From NCBI GenBank assembly GCA_963824225.1, contig CAWGOF010000003.1, forward strand, positions 2,790,001 to 2,854,000: a stretch of DNA of 64,000 nt. The letters run 5' to 3'. A program made the translations under genes and the position numbers. The notes under the pieces were generated by a model, which saw only the letters and a program-made list of their open reading frames with translations, searched no databases and was not told the DNA's origin. This DNA is from CAWGOF01 sp963824225 (GTDB lineage: Bacteria; Acidobacteriota; Polarisedimenticolia; Polarisedimenticolales; Polarisedimenticolaceae). Shown here in pieces: positions 44,971-54,032 of this stretch (within the stretch, counting starts at the first letter, position 1; each line of letters begins with the position of its first letter).

Positions 44971-46091
44971 GCCGTTCGATCGTAGATCCGCCACGTCTTG
45001 TACTCGCGGCACCCCATGCGCTCGGCAGCATTGCGCATCCCCGCGTTGTCGGCCAGGATCCAGCTGGCCTCGCCCCAGCCGATCCCGCGCGCGCCCGACC
45101 GGGTCCAGATCCACTGCCACAGGAGCGCATCGACGCCCTTGCCGCGAAAGTCGGGCCGGACGCCGAGGAGCAGGATCCGCATGCGGCGAAACCGCTCGCG
45201 CTTGAGGGCCCACAGGACGCGCAGCGCGCCGGGAAGCAAGCGTCCCTGACGGTTCGTCCGCAGCACCTCGTTGATGTCGGGAAGCGCCAGGCCGAAGCCG
45301 ACCGGCTCGCCTGCGTGCTCGGCGAACGGAACGAGGTCCGCGATGTGGACGGGCCGCAGCTCCTTGGCCATCTGCGAGAGCTCGCGGTCGGTCATCGGCA
45401 CGAAGCCCCAGTTGCGGCCCCACGACTGGTTGTACAGCCCGCGCACGGTGGCGACCTCGTCCCAGAACCGTCGCGAATCGAGCGGCCGCAGGGTGACGCC
45501 GAGCCGCTCTCCGAGACGCCCGATCGCGCGCCCCAACCGCTCGGGCGGGGGTACGGGATGCTCCGCGTGCCCGCCCCAGAAGCCCAGAAGGTCCTGGGCC
45601 GCGCGAAACCCCGCACCTTCGACGAGCTCGACGTAGTACCGAGGGTTCCACGTCGTCAGGAGCGTGGGTGGGGTGTCGAACCCCTCGACGAGCAGGCCGC
45701 ACTCGTCGTTCGTCGAGAACGACGCCGGACCGCGGAGCACGCGGTAGCCGTGGCTGCGGATCCATTCCGAGGCCGCGTCGAACAGGGCGCGCGCGGCCGG
45801 CAGATCGTGCTCGCACTCGAAGAACCCGAAGAACCCGGCGCCGTCGCCGTGGGTCTCGTCGTGCAGCCGGTTCGTGACCGCGGCGATCCGGCCGACCGCG
45901 TGGCCGTCGCGCTCGGCGAGGAAATACGCCGCGTTTCCGTGGTCGAAGAACGGGTTCGACCGCCGCGCGAGGCGCCGCCGCACGTCGAAGCGTAGGGGCG
46001 GGACCCACAGCGGCTCGCGCGCGTGGAGCCGGTAGGGGAGGTCGACGAATCGGCGCAGCTCGGCCGTGCTGTCGACCAGCCGGATGCGCAC
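44967..46091 (-). CDS. bcerS: GNAT-fold acyltransferase, bacterial ceramide synthase-like
   Basis: A 374-residue GNAT-type protein. The N-terminal block FVDLPYRLHAREPLWVPPLR, FFDHGNAAYFLAERDGHAVGRI and GFFGFFECEHD is, from recall, that of bacterial ceramide synthase and its relatives. The C-terminal acetyltransferase core has LLGVRPDFRGKGVDALL for acyl-CoA binding. Such enzymes N-acylate 3-ketosphinganine. GTG start at 46091. Position between an Spt-like gene and a CerR-like gene is the main support, since the family also occurs elsewhere. Confidence 0.7.
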   Translation of the reverse strand: MRIRLVDSTAELRRFVDLPYRLHAREPLWVPPLRFDVRRRLARRSNPFFDHGNAAYFLAERDGHAVGRIAAVTNRLHDETHGDGAGFFGFFECEHDLPAARALFDAASEWIRSHGYRVLRGPASFSTNDECGLLVEGFDTPPTLLTTWNPRYYVELVEGAGFRAAQDLLGFWGGHAEHPVPPPERLGRAIGRLGERLGVTLRPLDSRRFWDEVATVRGLYNQSWGRNWGFVPMTDRELSQMAKELRPVHIADLVPFAEHAGEPVGFGLALPDINEVLRTNRQGRLLPGALRVLWALKRERFRRMRILLLGVRPDFRGKGVDALLWQWIWTRSGARGIGWGEASWILADNAGMRNAAERMGCREYKTWRIYDRTA

Positions 46092-46111
46092 CGGGCCCTT
46101 CGTCGTCGAGC

Positions 46112-47413
46112 TCAGATGACGCCGAGCTCGCGCCCGATCTTCTCGAACGCCTCGAGGCAGGCGTCGATCTGCTCGTCGGTGTGCGTCGCCATCAGGCTCG
46201 TGCGCAGGCGGCACTCGGCCGCCGGCACGGCCGGCGGAACGACCGGGTTCGTGAACACCCCGGCGTCGAACAGCCGGCGCCAGAACAGGAACGTCCGATC
46301 GAGCGTGCCGACGAGCACGGGGACGATCGGCGTCTGGGTCGGCCCGATGTCGAAGCCCAGCTGCCGGAACCCGGACTGTAGCCGGCGCGTGTTGGCCCAC
46401 AGCCGGTCCCGGCGCTCGGGCTCGGCCTGCAGGACCTCGAGCGCGGCGAGCGTGCCGGCCGTGCTGGCCGGCGGCAGCGAGGCCGAGAAGATCAGCGGTC
46501 GGCTGTGGTGCTTGAGGTAGTCGATGACCTCGGCCGATGCGGCGACGAACCCCCCGATCGAGGCCAGGGACTTCGAGAACGTCCCGGTGATCAGGTCGAC
46601 CTCGTCCGTCAAGCCCAGGTGCGCCGACGTTCCCTGGCCGTTCGGGCCGAGGACGCCGATCGCGTGGGCATCGTCGACCGCGAGCGCCGCGCCGTAGCGC
46701 CGCGTCAGAGCGACGAGCGCGCGGACGTCCGCAATGTTGCCTTCCATGGAGTACACGCCGTCGACCATGACCAGCGCCTGGCGATCGGCGTGGGCCACGA
46801 GCTTGCGCTCGAGGTCGTTCAGGTCGCCGTGGTTGAACCGCACGACGTCGCCCGCCGAGAGCTGCGCCCCATCGACGATCGACGCGTGATCGAGCTTGTC
46901 GAGGAGCACGACGTCGCGCCGCGACACGAGGCCGGCGACGAGGCCGAGGTTCGCCATGTAGCCCGTCGAGAAAACGAGGCACGCATCCTTGCCCATGAAC
47001 CGTGCGAGGGCGTCCTCGAGCTGGCAGTGCAAGTCGAGCGTGCCGTTGAGGAACCGGCTCCCGGTGCAGCCCGAGCCGTAGCGCCTGAGCGCCGTCTCGG
47101 CGGCCTCGATGACCCGCGGGTGGTGCGTCAGCCCGAGGTAGTTGTTCGAGCCGAGCATGATCCGCCGCCGGCCCTCGATCACGACGACCGTGTCCTCGGA
47201 ATCGGAGATCGGGCGGAAGTACGGATAGATGCCGGCCGCGCGCGCCTCACGGGCCCGGGTGTACTTGCGGCACTTGTCGAGGAGCGCGGCACCGTCGACC
47301 GCCGGGCGGGGCTTCGGCTTCAGCTGCACGACGCCGCCCGCCGGGGTCGCGATCCGTCGCCGACGAGCCACGCGCCGGAAAGGGGCGATACCGCCTTGGA
47401 AGGTGTCGTTCAC
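46112..47413 (-). CDS. spt: Serine palmitoyltransferase-like alpha-oxoamine synthase
   Basis: A 433-residue PLP enzyme of the BioF/KBL/Spt group. It has IMLGSNNYLGLTHHPRV, GSGCTGSRFLNGTLDLH, DGVYSMEGNIADV, DDAHAIGVLG and the PLP lysine in GTFSKSLASIGGF. The long N-terminus (about 60 residues before the core) and the SRFLNG form favour serine palmitoyltransferase over 8-amino-7-oxononanoate synthase. It would condense serine with an acyl thioester to 3-ketosphinganine. GGAGAG precedes the GTG start. First gene of the probable sphingolipid operon. Confidence 0.75.
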   Translation of the reverse strand: MNDTFQGGIAPFRRVARRRRIATPAGGVVQLKPKPRPAVDGAALLDKCRKYTRAREARAAGIYPYFRPISDSEDTVVVIEGRRRIMLGSNNYLGLTHHPRVIEAAETALRRYGSGCTGSRFLNGTLDLHCQLEDALARFMGKDACLVFSTGYMANLGLVAGLVSRRDVVLLDKLDHASIVDGAQLSAGDVVRFNHGDLNDLERKLVAHADRQALVMVDGVYSMEGNIADVRALVALTRRYGAALAVDDAHAIGVLGPNGQGTSAHLGLTDEVDLITGTFSKSLASIGGFVAASAEVIDYLKHHSRPLIFSASLPPASTAGTLAALEVLQAEPERRDRLWANTRRLQSGFRQLGFDIGPTQTPIVPVLVGTLDRTFLFWRRLFDAGVFTNPVVPPAVPAAECRLRTSLMATHTDEQIDACLEAFEKIGRELGVI

Positions 47414-47466
47414 CCGGTATTCACCTCTCCCAGCACGGCCCCGAAGTATAGCGCGACACGGTCCGG

Positions 47467-48897
47467 TCAGCGGAGAATGCGCGGCCCGTGGAGCGGGGGC
47501 CGCCGCTGCCACGTTTCGAAGGCGGCCCGCAGCTCCTCGGCATCCGCCCACTCGGCCAGCGCAGCGTCGGCGCGAATCGGCTTGCCGGCGTGACCGTCGT
47601 CGTCGCTTCTCATGTAGATCCCCCACGACGAGACGCGGTCGAGGCCGCCGTGCGTGGCTTCGAGCTTCCCCCCCAGGAGCCACGCGCCGGTCCGTGCGGA
47701 GCGGATTCCGAGAGCATAGCCGGGCGCGTAGGAGAACAGCACCGTTGCCGTGTTGCGCACGAACCGGCCCTCGAGCCCGTCGACGAGCCGTGCCAGGGCG
47801 TCCGGGAAGTCACCCGACGCCGTGGCCTCGAACCAGTCGGCCTCGGAGCCGAACCCCGCGGGGTCGAGCCGACCGGCGTCAGCCAGCTGCGAGCGGGCCG
47901 CCATGAGCCGCAACGGGTCGCCCGCACGCGGCTCATAGGCCAGACGCCGCGTGGGCGCCGTGCCGTCCCAGCGCACGAGCGCGTCGCTGTCGCGCCCGAG
48001 GACGCGCATCTCACCGGCCTTCGTGATCCACGCCGCGATCTCGACACCGGTGAGGCCGAGCATCGCGCGCGCCGCGGTCTCCGCGTGCTCGAGCGACAGG
48101 AACAGCGCGCCGTAGCCACAGAGGCCGTAGGTCACGAGGACGACGTCCTCGGGGCGCTTCAGCTTGTCCGACGGCCTCAGGCCGGCATCCTTGAGCGCCC
48201 GCCCCGCGCCCCCGGTTGCGCGAATCTTGCCCCCGCCATTGCCGTGATCCGACAGCACGATCACGCGCAGCGGGCGACCGTACCGCGCGAGGTGCTCCTC
48301 CCGCAGCCGCTCGATCCGCTCGGAGAATTCGATCAGCAAGCGGATCGTCGGCTCGGCACCGTCGAGATGCGCGAGGGCGTCCGTCGCCCCCACGAGCCCG
48401 AGCATCCGCGCCGCCGGTGCGTCGAGCACGAGCTTCTCGATCCGCTCCATCTCTTTGCGCGCCTCGTGGTGCGGCCAGAGGAACGAGGTGGCCTTGGCCC
48501 AGTTGCTGGTCGTTCTCGCGTCGAACAGACCGCGCCACGCGCCGGCGTGCTTGTGGTGCGCCATCGGGTTGCCGCCGAGGACCCGGTTCTGGTCGTGATC
48601 GAAATGCCGGACCTCGTAGCCCTGCATCCGCTCGGAGCCGAGCGGCGACAGGATCGCGACGAACCCGACGTTCGTCATCGACGGAAACGTCGAGACGAGC
48701 GGGCGCGGCTCGGGCCAGCCGGCGAACGCCCCGCGCGCGCGGGCGTCGACGAGGTGCTGATACGCGACGCCGTCGAGCGCGAGGATCAGCGTGTTCGCAT
48801 CGTCGGCCGGACGCTCAGCGGCGAGGGGGCCGGGGCCGACCGTGAGGCCCACCAGAACGGCGAACGCGAACGCGAGCGCGAGCGGCGGGCGCCTCAT
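47467..48897 (-). CDS. Secreted alkaline-phosphatase-superfamily protein (phosphodiesterase-like)
   Basis: A 476-residue exported protein with a signal peptide (cleavage near LAAERP). Metal and nucleophile sites of the alkaline phosphatase superfamily are seen: ALDGVAYQHL, the nucleophile segment STFPSMTNVGF, VIVLSDHGNGGG and ATHGGLD. The closest broad group is type I phosphodiesterases / nucleotide pyrophosphatases. Its start overlaps the stop of the START-like gene (ATGA). Placement upstream of the ceramide genes would allow a lipid headgroup substrate, but that is a guess. Confidence 0.68.
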   Translation of the reverse strand: MRRPPLALAFAFAVLVGLTVGPGPLAAERPADDANTLILALDGVAYQHLVDARARGAFAGWPEPRPLVSTFPSMTNVGFVAILSPLGSERMQGYEVRHFDHDQNRVLGGNPMAHHKHAGAWRGLFDARTTSNWAKATSFLWPHHEARKEMERIEKLVLDAPAARMLGLVGATDALAHLDGAEPTIRLLIEFSERIERLREEHLARYGRPLRVIVLSDHGNGGGKIRATGGAGRALKDAGLRPSDKLKRPEDVVLVTYGLCGYGALFLSLEHAETAARAMLGLTGVEIAAWITKAGEMRVLGRDSDALVRWDGTAPTRRLAYEPRAGDPLRLMAARSQLADAGRLDPAGFGSEADWFEATASGDFPDALARLVDGLEGRFVRNTATVLFSYAPGYALGIRSARTGAWLLGGKLEATHGGLDRVSSWGIYMRSDDDGHAGKPIRADAALAEWADAEELRAAFETWQRRPPLHGPRILR

Positions 48898-49679
48898 TCG
48901 AGCGGTGTCCCATCGGGGCGGATGAACGGCGGACCGGGATGGGGCGTGGTGGCGATGTGCTCGTCGGCCAGTCGCACGAGGCCCTCGACCGTGTCGCGCA
49001 CGACCTTCTTGGCCAGGAGCCACTGGGTCGCCCCGACGAACCCGCCGGGATCGGTCCACGTGAAGTGCTCGACGAGCGTGCAGCTCGGAGCGACGGGGAC
49101 GAGGAGCCAGCTTCCGCGGCTGCGCTCGATCGGCGTCAGCTTGGCCGCGATCTCCTGGACCTTCGGCCGCGTCCGGTCGACGTCGGCCATTCGATCCTCC
49201 CAAACGAGCTCCCACATCCGCCCGTGGGTCGAGACGTACAGCTCGCGGTTCATCCACACCTGGCTGGCCCACCACCGGCCGACGCCGACTTCCTGGAAGC
49301 TCTGGAGCAACAGGCGGCTCGCGCCGCGGGGCGTCCCGTCGATCACCTCGGACGTTCGCACGGGGATGTAGTCGCCGACGATCGCGTGGTGGTCCTCGTC
49401 GTTCAGCGCCTTCCACAGCGGCTCGATCGGGCGCTCGGCGACGAGCACGCCGAACGCCCGGTCCCCGTCACGGGCGGCGACGGCTCGACCGACGCGGCGG
49501 AGCGCCGCGCCATAGAGATCGCTCGGCAGCGGCGCGGCGAATCGCGCCATGCGCGACGCCCGCGCCAGGTCGATGGCCCGCACGTCCCGCTCGAGCTCCG
49601 CGGCCGTCGGGCAGCCGGCGCTCGCCCGCGACGCGACCAGGAGGGAGAGACCGATCGAGCCCGCCAGGCGCAGCACCAT
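48894..49679 (-). CDS. Exported START/SRPBCC-like protein
   Basis: A 261-residue protein with a signal peptide (cleavage near SRASAG). The body has the helix-grip layout of START-like proteins: KALNDEDHHAIVGDYIPVRTSEV, SFQEVGVGRWWASQVWMNRE, and a C-terminal helix LLAKKVVRDTVEGLVRLADE. These bind lipids or other hydrophobic ligands. It is translationally coupled to the phosphatase-superfamily gene. Confidence 0.65.
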   Translation of the reverse strand: MVLRLAGSIGLSLLVASRASAGCPTAAELERDVRAIDLARASRMARFAAPLPSDLYGAALRRVGRAVAARDGDRAFGVLVAERPIEPLWKALNDEDHHAIVGDYIPVRTSEVIDGTPRGASRLLLQSFQEVGVGRWWASQVWMNRELYVSTHGRMWELVWEDRMADVDRTRPKVQEIAAKLTPIERSRGSWLLVPVAPSCTLVEHFTWTDPGGFVGATQWLLAKKVVRDTVEGLVRLADEHIATTPHPGPPFIRPDGTPLE

Positions 49680-49768
49680 CCGAGAAAGGTAACACGCGGG
49701 CCCGCAGCATCGGCAGCCCCTTGACCGGGCCGGGGCGGATGACGCAAATGGGTCCGCCGGAGGTTCCC

Positions 49769-50536
49769 ATGGAGTGGTTGCTCGACCCCCAGGTCTGGAT
49801 CGCCCTCGTGACGTTGACGGTCCTCGAGATCGTCCTGGGCGTCGACAACATCATCTTCATCTCGATCCTGACCGGTAAGCTCGAGGCGGCTAGCCGCCAG
49901 AAGGCCCGGACGATCGGCCTGGCCCTCGCGATGATCACGCGGATCCTGCTCCTCGTGTCGCTCGCGTGGATCGTGCGCCTGACGCGGCCGCTGTTCACCG
50001 TGCTCGAGCACGGTGTGTCAGGGCGCGACCTGATCCTGATCCTCGGCGGTCTGTTCCTGCTCGCGAAGTCGACGCACGAGATCCACGAGCGCCTCGAAGG
50101 CGACGTGGAGCACGGGGGAGGCGGCGCGCGCTACGCCTCGTTCGGCTTCGTGCTCACGCAGATCGCGATCCTGGACATCGTGTTCTCGCTCGACTCGGTG
50201 ATCACGGCCGTGGGCATGGTCGATCGCGTTCCGGTCATGGTTGCGGCGGTCGTGATCGCCGTGGTGTTCATGATGGGCTTTGCCCGCGCGATCGGCGATT
50301 TCGTCGAGCGGCACCCGACGATCAAGATGCTCGCGCTGAGCTTCCTGCTGCTCATCGGAATGGCGCTCGTCGCCGACGGGTTCGGGCTGCACATCCCGAA
50401 GGGCTACATCTACTTCGCGATGGGCTTCTCGGTGTTCGTCGAGATGCTGAACATCCGACTGCGGAAGACGCGACGGCAGCCGGTGCGGCTACGGCAGCCC
50501 TACTCGGACAAGGGCGGGGCCGCGTCGACACCCTGA
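49769..50536 (+). CDS. TerC family integral membrane protein
   Basis: A 255-residue protein with seven or so helices. The acidic helices LEIVLGVDNIIFISIL and ILDIVFSLDSVITAVGM are the TerC signature, and RHPTIKMLALSFLLLIG closes the core. TerC proteins are linked to metal handling (Mn2+ export, tellurite resistance). The ATG at 49769 is preferred because GGAGG lies at 49759-49763 and the first helix starts at once. Confidence 0.9.
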   Translation: MEWLLDPQVWIALVTLTVLEIVLGVDNIIFISILTGKLEAASRQKARTIGLALAMITRILLLVSLAWIVRLTRPLFTVLEHGVSGRDLILILGGLFLLAKSTHEIHERLEGDVEHGGGGARYASFGFVLTQIAILDIVFSLDSVITAVGMVDRVPVMVAAVVIAVVFMMGFARAIGDFVERHPTIKMLALSFLLLIGMALVADGFGLHIPKGYIYFAMGFSVFVEMLNIRLRKTRRQPVRLRQPYSDKGGAASTP

Positions 50537-50874
50537 GCCGGAGCGGCCGACAGATCGGTCGGAGCGCGGAGGACCGCGTCGAGGCCGGTCAGCCGCAATA
50601 CACTCGCGACCTGCGGCGACGGATCGCGGACGACGAGGCCCGTTCCGTGCTCCGCGGCGCGGGCCCGCGCGCGCAGCAGCTCGCCGAGCCCGGACGAGTC
50701 GACGTACGACACGCGCGCGAGATCGACGATCAACCGCTCGAAACCCTGCTCGAGCAGCGGATCGATCGCGTCGCGCAGGCTCATCTGCGCGTCTCCGGCG
50801 GTCAACCGTCCGGACACGCGCACGAGCGCCTGCGCCGCGCCGGTCTCGATCTCGCACTCGATCAGCGGTGGCAT
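50500..50874 (-). CDS. STAS-domain anti-sigma factor antagonist
   Basis: A 124-residue STAS protein with VRVSGRLTAGDAQ, LIVDLARVSYVDSSGLGELL (phosphorylatable Ser in VDSSGLG) and a C-terminal helix. Such proteins are switched by a serine kinase and a PP2C phosphatase. The phosphatase gene lies 31 bases upstream. No matching serine kinase is in the window. The 3' end overlaps terC by 37 bases. Confidence 0.87.
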   Translation of the reverse strand: MPPLIECEIETGAAQALVRVSGRLTAGDAQMSLRDAIDPLLEQGFERLIVDLARVSYVDSSGLGELLRARARAAEHGTGLVVRDPSPQVASVLRLTGLDAVLRAPTDLSAAPAQGVDAAPPLSE

Positions 50875-50905
50875 GATTTCGGCTCCCGTGTTCCGGTCCA
50901 TTGTC

Positions 50906-51994
50906 TCAACATCTGCGGATCACCACCAGCGACAGGTCGTCCCCGGCCCGAGCGTCGCCGAGAAACCGGTCGACCTCGGTCAGCAGGCGCTCGCCGACCG
51001 CCGACGGCTCGAGGTTCCCCAGCCCGGACACGAGCGACTCGAGCCGTGCCGCCCCGAACTCCTCGCCCGCCGGATTGCTGGCCTCGGTCAGCCCGTCCGA
51101 GTACGCGAGCAGCACCTCGCCCGACGCGAGGTCGACGGTTCGTTCCTCATACGCCACGCGGGGCAACATTCCCAGGGGAAAAGACGAGGCGCCCAGGCGC
51201 TCGACGCCGTTCCGGCGGATCAGGAACGCCGGGTTGTGCCCGGCGTTGAGGTAGCGCATCCGTCCGGAGTTGTGCTCGACCTCGGCGTAGAACAGCGTCG
51301 CGTAGCGGTTGTCGATCCCGTCGCGGTGCAGGATCGTGTTGACCCGCGTCCCCAGCTCGTCGAGCGACACCGCCTCGGGGACGAGCGCGCGCAGCGTGGC
51401 CTGGAGCTTGGCCGAGAGCAGTGCCGCGCCGAGGCCCTTGCCCGCGACGTCACCCAGAGCGACCCCGTGGCGGAACCCGTCGAGCGCGATGTAGTCCACG
51501 AGATCGCCGCCGACGTCGTTCGCCGGCCGTGTGTAGCACCAGAACGACCAACCTGGCACCGTCGGGTTGCTCCGGGGCTGGAGCGCGATCTGCACGTCCC
51601 GGGCGATCTGGATCTCGTCCCGGGCCAGGAGCTTGTCCTTCAGCTCGAGCATCAGGGTCACGAGCAACAGCACCCAGCCCCACGGCCGCAGGTCGGCCGA
51701 GAAGCCCCAGCCCATCAGCAGGAACGACGTGTTGCCGAGGATCGTCAATACGACCGACAGGAGGAGCATGATCCGCCGCGCCGGCGACAGCTTCATGAAC
51801 AGGCTGTGCAGGAGCCAGCCCAGAACCATGAACGACCGGCGCACGCGCCCCATGCCGGCGAGGCGGGTGCGCTCCTCCTCGTCGAGGTAGAACGCGTACA
51901 GCTCGCGCAGCTCGCGCCAGTAGTCGCGGCTGAACCGCATCCGTCGCAGGTCCTCGACGAAGACCCGCCGCAGGCTCGGCGCCGACTGCCCCAT
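50906..51994 (-). CDS. Membrane-anchored PP2C (RsbU/SpoIIE-type) serine phosphatase
   Basis: A 362-residue protein. The N-terminal third has two membrane helices (about 65-108, RRIMLLLSVVLTILG and WGWVLLLVTLMLEL). A short coiled linker (ARDVQIALQPRS) leads to the PP2C domain: PANDVGGDLVDYIALD, GVALGDVAGKGLGAALL, YLNAGHNPAFLI and VLLAYSDGLTEASN, with the metal-binding Asp residues. It should dephosphorylate the STAS antagonist encoded next. The start at 51994 is the first ATG after a weak GGGAG. Confidence 0.85.
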   Translation of the reverse strand: MGQSAPSLRRVFVEDLRRMRFSRDYWRELRELYAFYLDEEERTRLAGMGRVRRSFMVLGWLLHSLFMKLSPARRIMLLLSVVLTILGNTSFLLMGWGFSADLRPWGWVLLLVTLMLELKDKLLARDEIQIARDVQIALQPRSNPTVPGWSFWCYTRPANDVGGDLVDYIALDGFRHGVALGDVAGKGLGAALLSAKLQATLRALVPEAVSLDELGTRVNTILHRDGIDNRYATLFYAEVEHNSGRMRYLNAGHNPAFLIRRNGVERLGASSFPLGMLPRVAYEERTVDLASGEVLLAYSDGLTEASNPAGEEFGAARLESLVSGLGNLEPSAVGERLLTEVDRFLGDARAGDDLSLVVIRRC

Positions 51995-52131
51995 GCTGCT
52001 CCCGGAGACCGTGGATCCCACCGATCGCGCCCCAGTGTAGCGGAGCCCGGGCGGGCGGGTCACGAACGATGGAACCGCCGTGGGGGTCCGCACGTTCTAC
52101 TCAACGCGCCGCCCGGGAGGAGGGTTCGCTC

Positions 52132-53097
52132 ATGCCCAAAGTTCCTCGGATCGTCACAATCGCCGGGCTCTTGCTCGTGTCGGCCTTTGCGACCCACGCC
52201 GGGACCCGCATCGAGCGCGAGCTGAAGCTCGGCCCGGGCGGTGTCGTCGTCCTCGATGCGAGCGGTGGCAGCATCCAGGTGGTCGGATCGTCGCGGTCGA
52301 CCGTCCGCGTCGTCATCACGGCGAAGCGGGACATCGAAGACGACCACGCCGTGGAGTTCGGGGAACAGGCGGGCCGGGTGACGGTGCGTGTCGAGCGCAA
52401 GAACGACGTATCGCACTGGTTCAGCTGGCGCGGCGCGGGGTTGCGGCTCGAGGTCGAGGTCCCGGCCGACGCCAAGCTCGAGGTCGACACCTCGGGCGGG
52501 TCGATCGACGTCGAGAGTGTGCGCGGCGAGCTGCGTCTGTCGACGTCGGGCGGCTCGATCCACGCGACCGAGGTCGGGGGTGCCGTCTTTGCCGACACAT
52601 CGGGAGGTGCGATCGAGATCGAGAATGCGGGCGGTGACGTCCGGGCCGAGAGCTCGGGCGGCGGGATCCGCATCCGCGGCGCGAAGGGGAGCGTGCTGGC
52701 CGATACGTCGGGAGGCGGGATCGAGATCGAGGATGCGGGCGGTGACGTCCGAGCTGAGACCTCGGGTGGCGGGATCCAGGTGCTCGCCGCACGAGGGCGC
52801 GTCGAGGCCGACACCTCGGGTGGTCCCGTACGCGTCGAGTTCGCGCCGGGGAACGCTCGCGGCGGCAGCCTGTCGTCGTCGGGTGGCGGTGTGACCGTGA
52901 GCGTGGATCCCGGCGTGGGCCTCGAGGTCGACGCGTCGACCTCGGGAGGCCGCGTCGTCGCCGACATCCCGGTGCGCGTGCACGGGGAGATCTCGAAGTC
53001 CGAGCTCCGGGGCACGATCGGCAGTGGCGGCGCGCTGCTCAAGCTGCGCTCGTCGGGCGGTGGGATCCGGATCGAGGGCGCCCCGCCGACACGCTAG
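52132..53097 (+). CDS. Secreted DUF4097-type beta-helix protein with 18-residue repeats
   Basis: A 321-residue exported protein (signal peptide to about THAG). Its middle is a regular solenoid of 18-residue units of the type DTSGGxIEIExAGGDVRA, about seven in near-tandem (52480-52830), with more diverged SSGGG turns to the end. This is the DUF4097 adhesin-like fold, a right-handed beta-helix. Strong GGAGGAGGG lies before ATG. The function of such proteins is not established. Confidence 0.8.
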   Translation: MPKVPRIVTIAGLLLVSAFATHAGTRIERELKLGPGGVVVLDASGGSIQVVGSSRSTVRVVITAKRDIEDDHAVEFGEQAGRVTVRVERKNDVSHWFSWRGAGLRLEVEVPADAKLEVDTSGGSIDVESVRGELRLSTSGGSIHATEVGGAVFADTSGGAIEIENAGGDVRAESSGGGIRIRGAKGSVLADTSGGGIEIEDAGGDVRAETSGGGIQVLAARGRVEADTSGGPVRVEFAPGNARGGSLSSSGGGVTVSVDPGVGLEVDASTSGGRVVADIPVRVHGEISKSELRGTIGSGGALLKLRSSGGGIRIEGAPPTR

Positions 53098-53117
53098 GGT
53101 GGTACGATGCCGCGCGC

Positions 53118-54023
53118 ATGCGCCGGCTCGTCACCACGCTCTTCGTGCTCGGGGCCCTGAGCGCGACGGCCTGTAGCAAGTCCGAGACACCTTCGTCGTC
53201 CCCTGCGCCTACGGCCAAGCCGACGGCGCCCCCGTCACGCGACGGGCAGAGCGCGTCTGCCGACGGCACGTCGATCGCGTACACGGACACCGGGTCGGGC
53301 GACGGCGCGCTCGTCTTCGTCCACGGCTGGGCGACCAACCGAGGGTACTGGGAGGCGCAGGTCGAGGATCTGGCGCGGGACTACCGCGTGGTCACGATCG
53401 ACCTCGCGGGCCACGGCGACTCGGGGAAGGAGCGCACCGACTGGTCGATCGAGGCGCTCGGCAAGGACGTCGTGGCGGTCGTGAACGACCTCAACCTGCG
53501 CAGCGCGATCCTGATCGGCCACTCGATGGGCGGGTTCGTGGTGGTCGAAGCGGCGCGGATGCTGCCCGGTCGAGTCGTCGGTGTGATTGGCATCGACACG
53601 TTGCACGACGTGGAGATGCGCTTTCCCAAGGAGCAGTACGACGAGCTCCTGAACGGGCTCGGACGCGACTTCGCCGGCACGTGTCGCACGTTCGTCCAAA
53701 GCATGTTCATCGAGGGGAGCGATCCCGAGCTCGTGAAAGAGGTCACGGACGACATGTGCTCGACGCCCCCCGAGATCGCGATCGGGGCGCTGCGGGCGGC
53801 GAGCACCTACGACGCGGCGGCCGGGCTCGACGCGGCCAAGGTCCCGCTGCGCTGCGTCAACGGGACCCACTTCCCGACGAACGTCGAGACGAATCGAAAG
53901 CACACGCCGAGCTTCCAGGTGTACACGATCGAGGGCACCGGCCACTTCCCGATGCTCGAGCGTCCCGTCGAGTTCAACCGCCTCCTGCGCCAGGCGGTCG
54001 AGGAGCTCACCGGCCCCAAGTGA
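53118..54023 (+). CDS. Alpha/beta-hydrolase lipoprotein
   Basis: A 301-residue serine hydrolase. The signal peptide ends in a lipobox-like SATAC, and a Ser/Pro-rich linker follows. The core has VFVHGWATNRGYW (oxyanion), the nucleophile elbow GHSMGG and the catalytic His in GTGHFPML. The acid is probably in the strand near GIDTLHD or PLRCVNG. Substrate unknown. It follows the DUF4097 gene by 20 bases on the same strand. Confidence 0.85.
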   Translation: MRRLVTTLFVLGALSATACSKSETPSSSPAPTAKPTAPPSRDGQSASADGTSIAYTDTGSGDGALVFVHGWATNRGYWEAQVEDLARDYRVVTIDLAGHGDSGKERTDWSIEALGKDVVAVVNDLNLRSAILIGHSMGGFVVVEAARMLPGRVVGVIGIDTLHDVEMRFPKEQYDELLNGLGRDFAGTCRTFVQSMFIEGSDPELVKEVTDDMCSTPPEIAIGALRAASTYDAAAGLDAAKVPLRCVNGTHFPTNVETNRKHTPSFQVYTIEGTGHFPMLERPVEFNRLLRQAVEELTGPK

Positions 54024-54032
54024 GGCCGAAAC

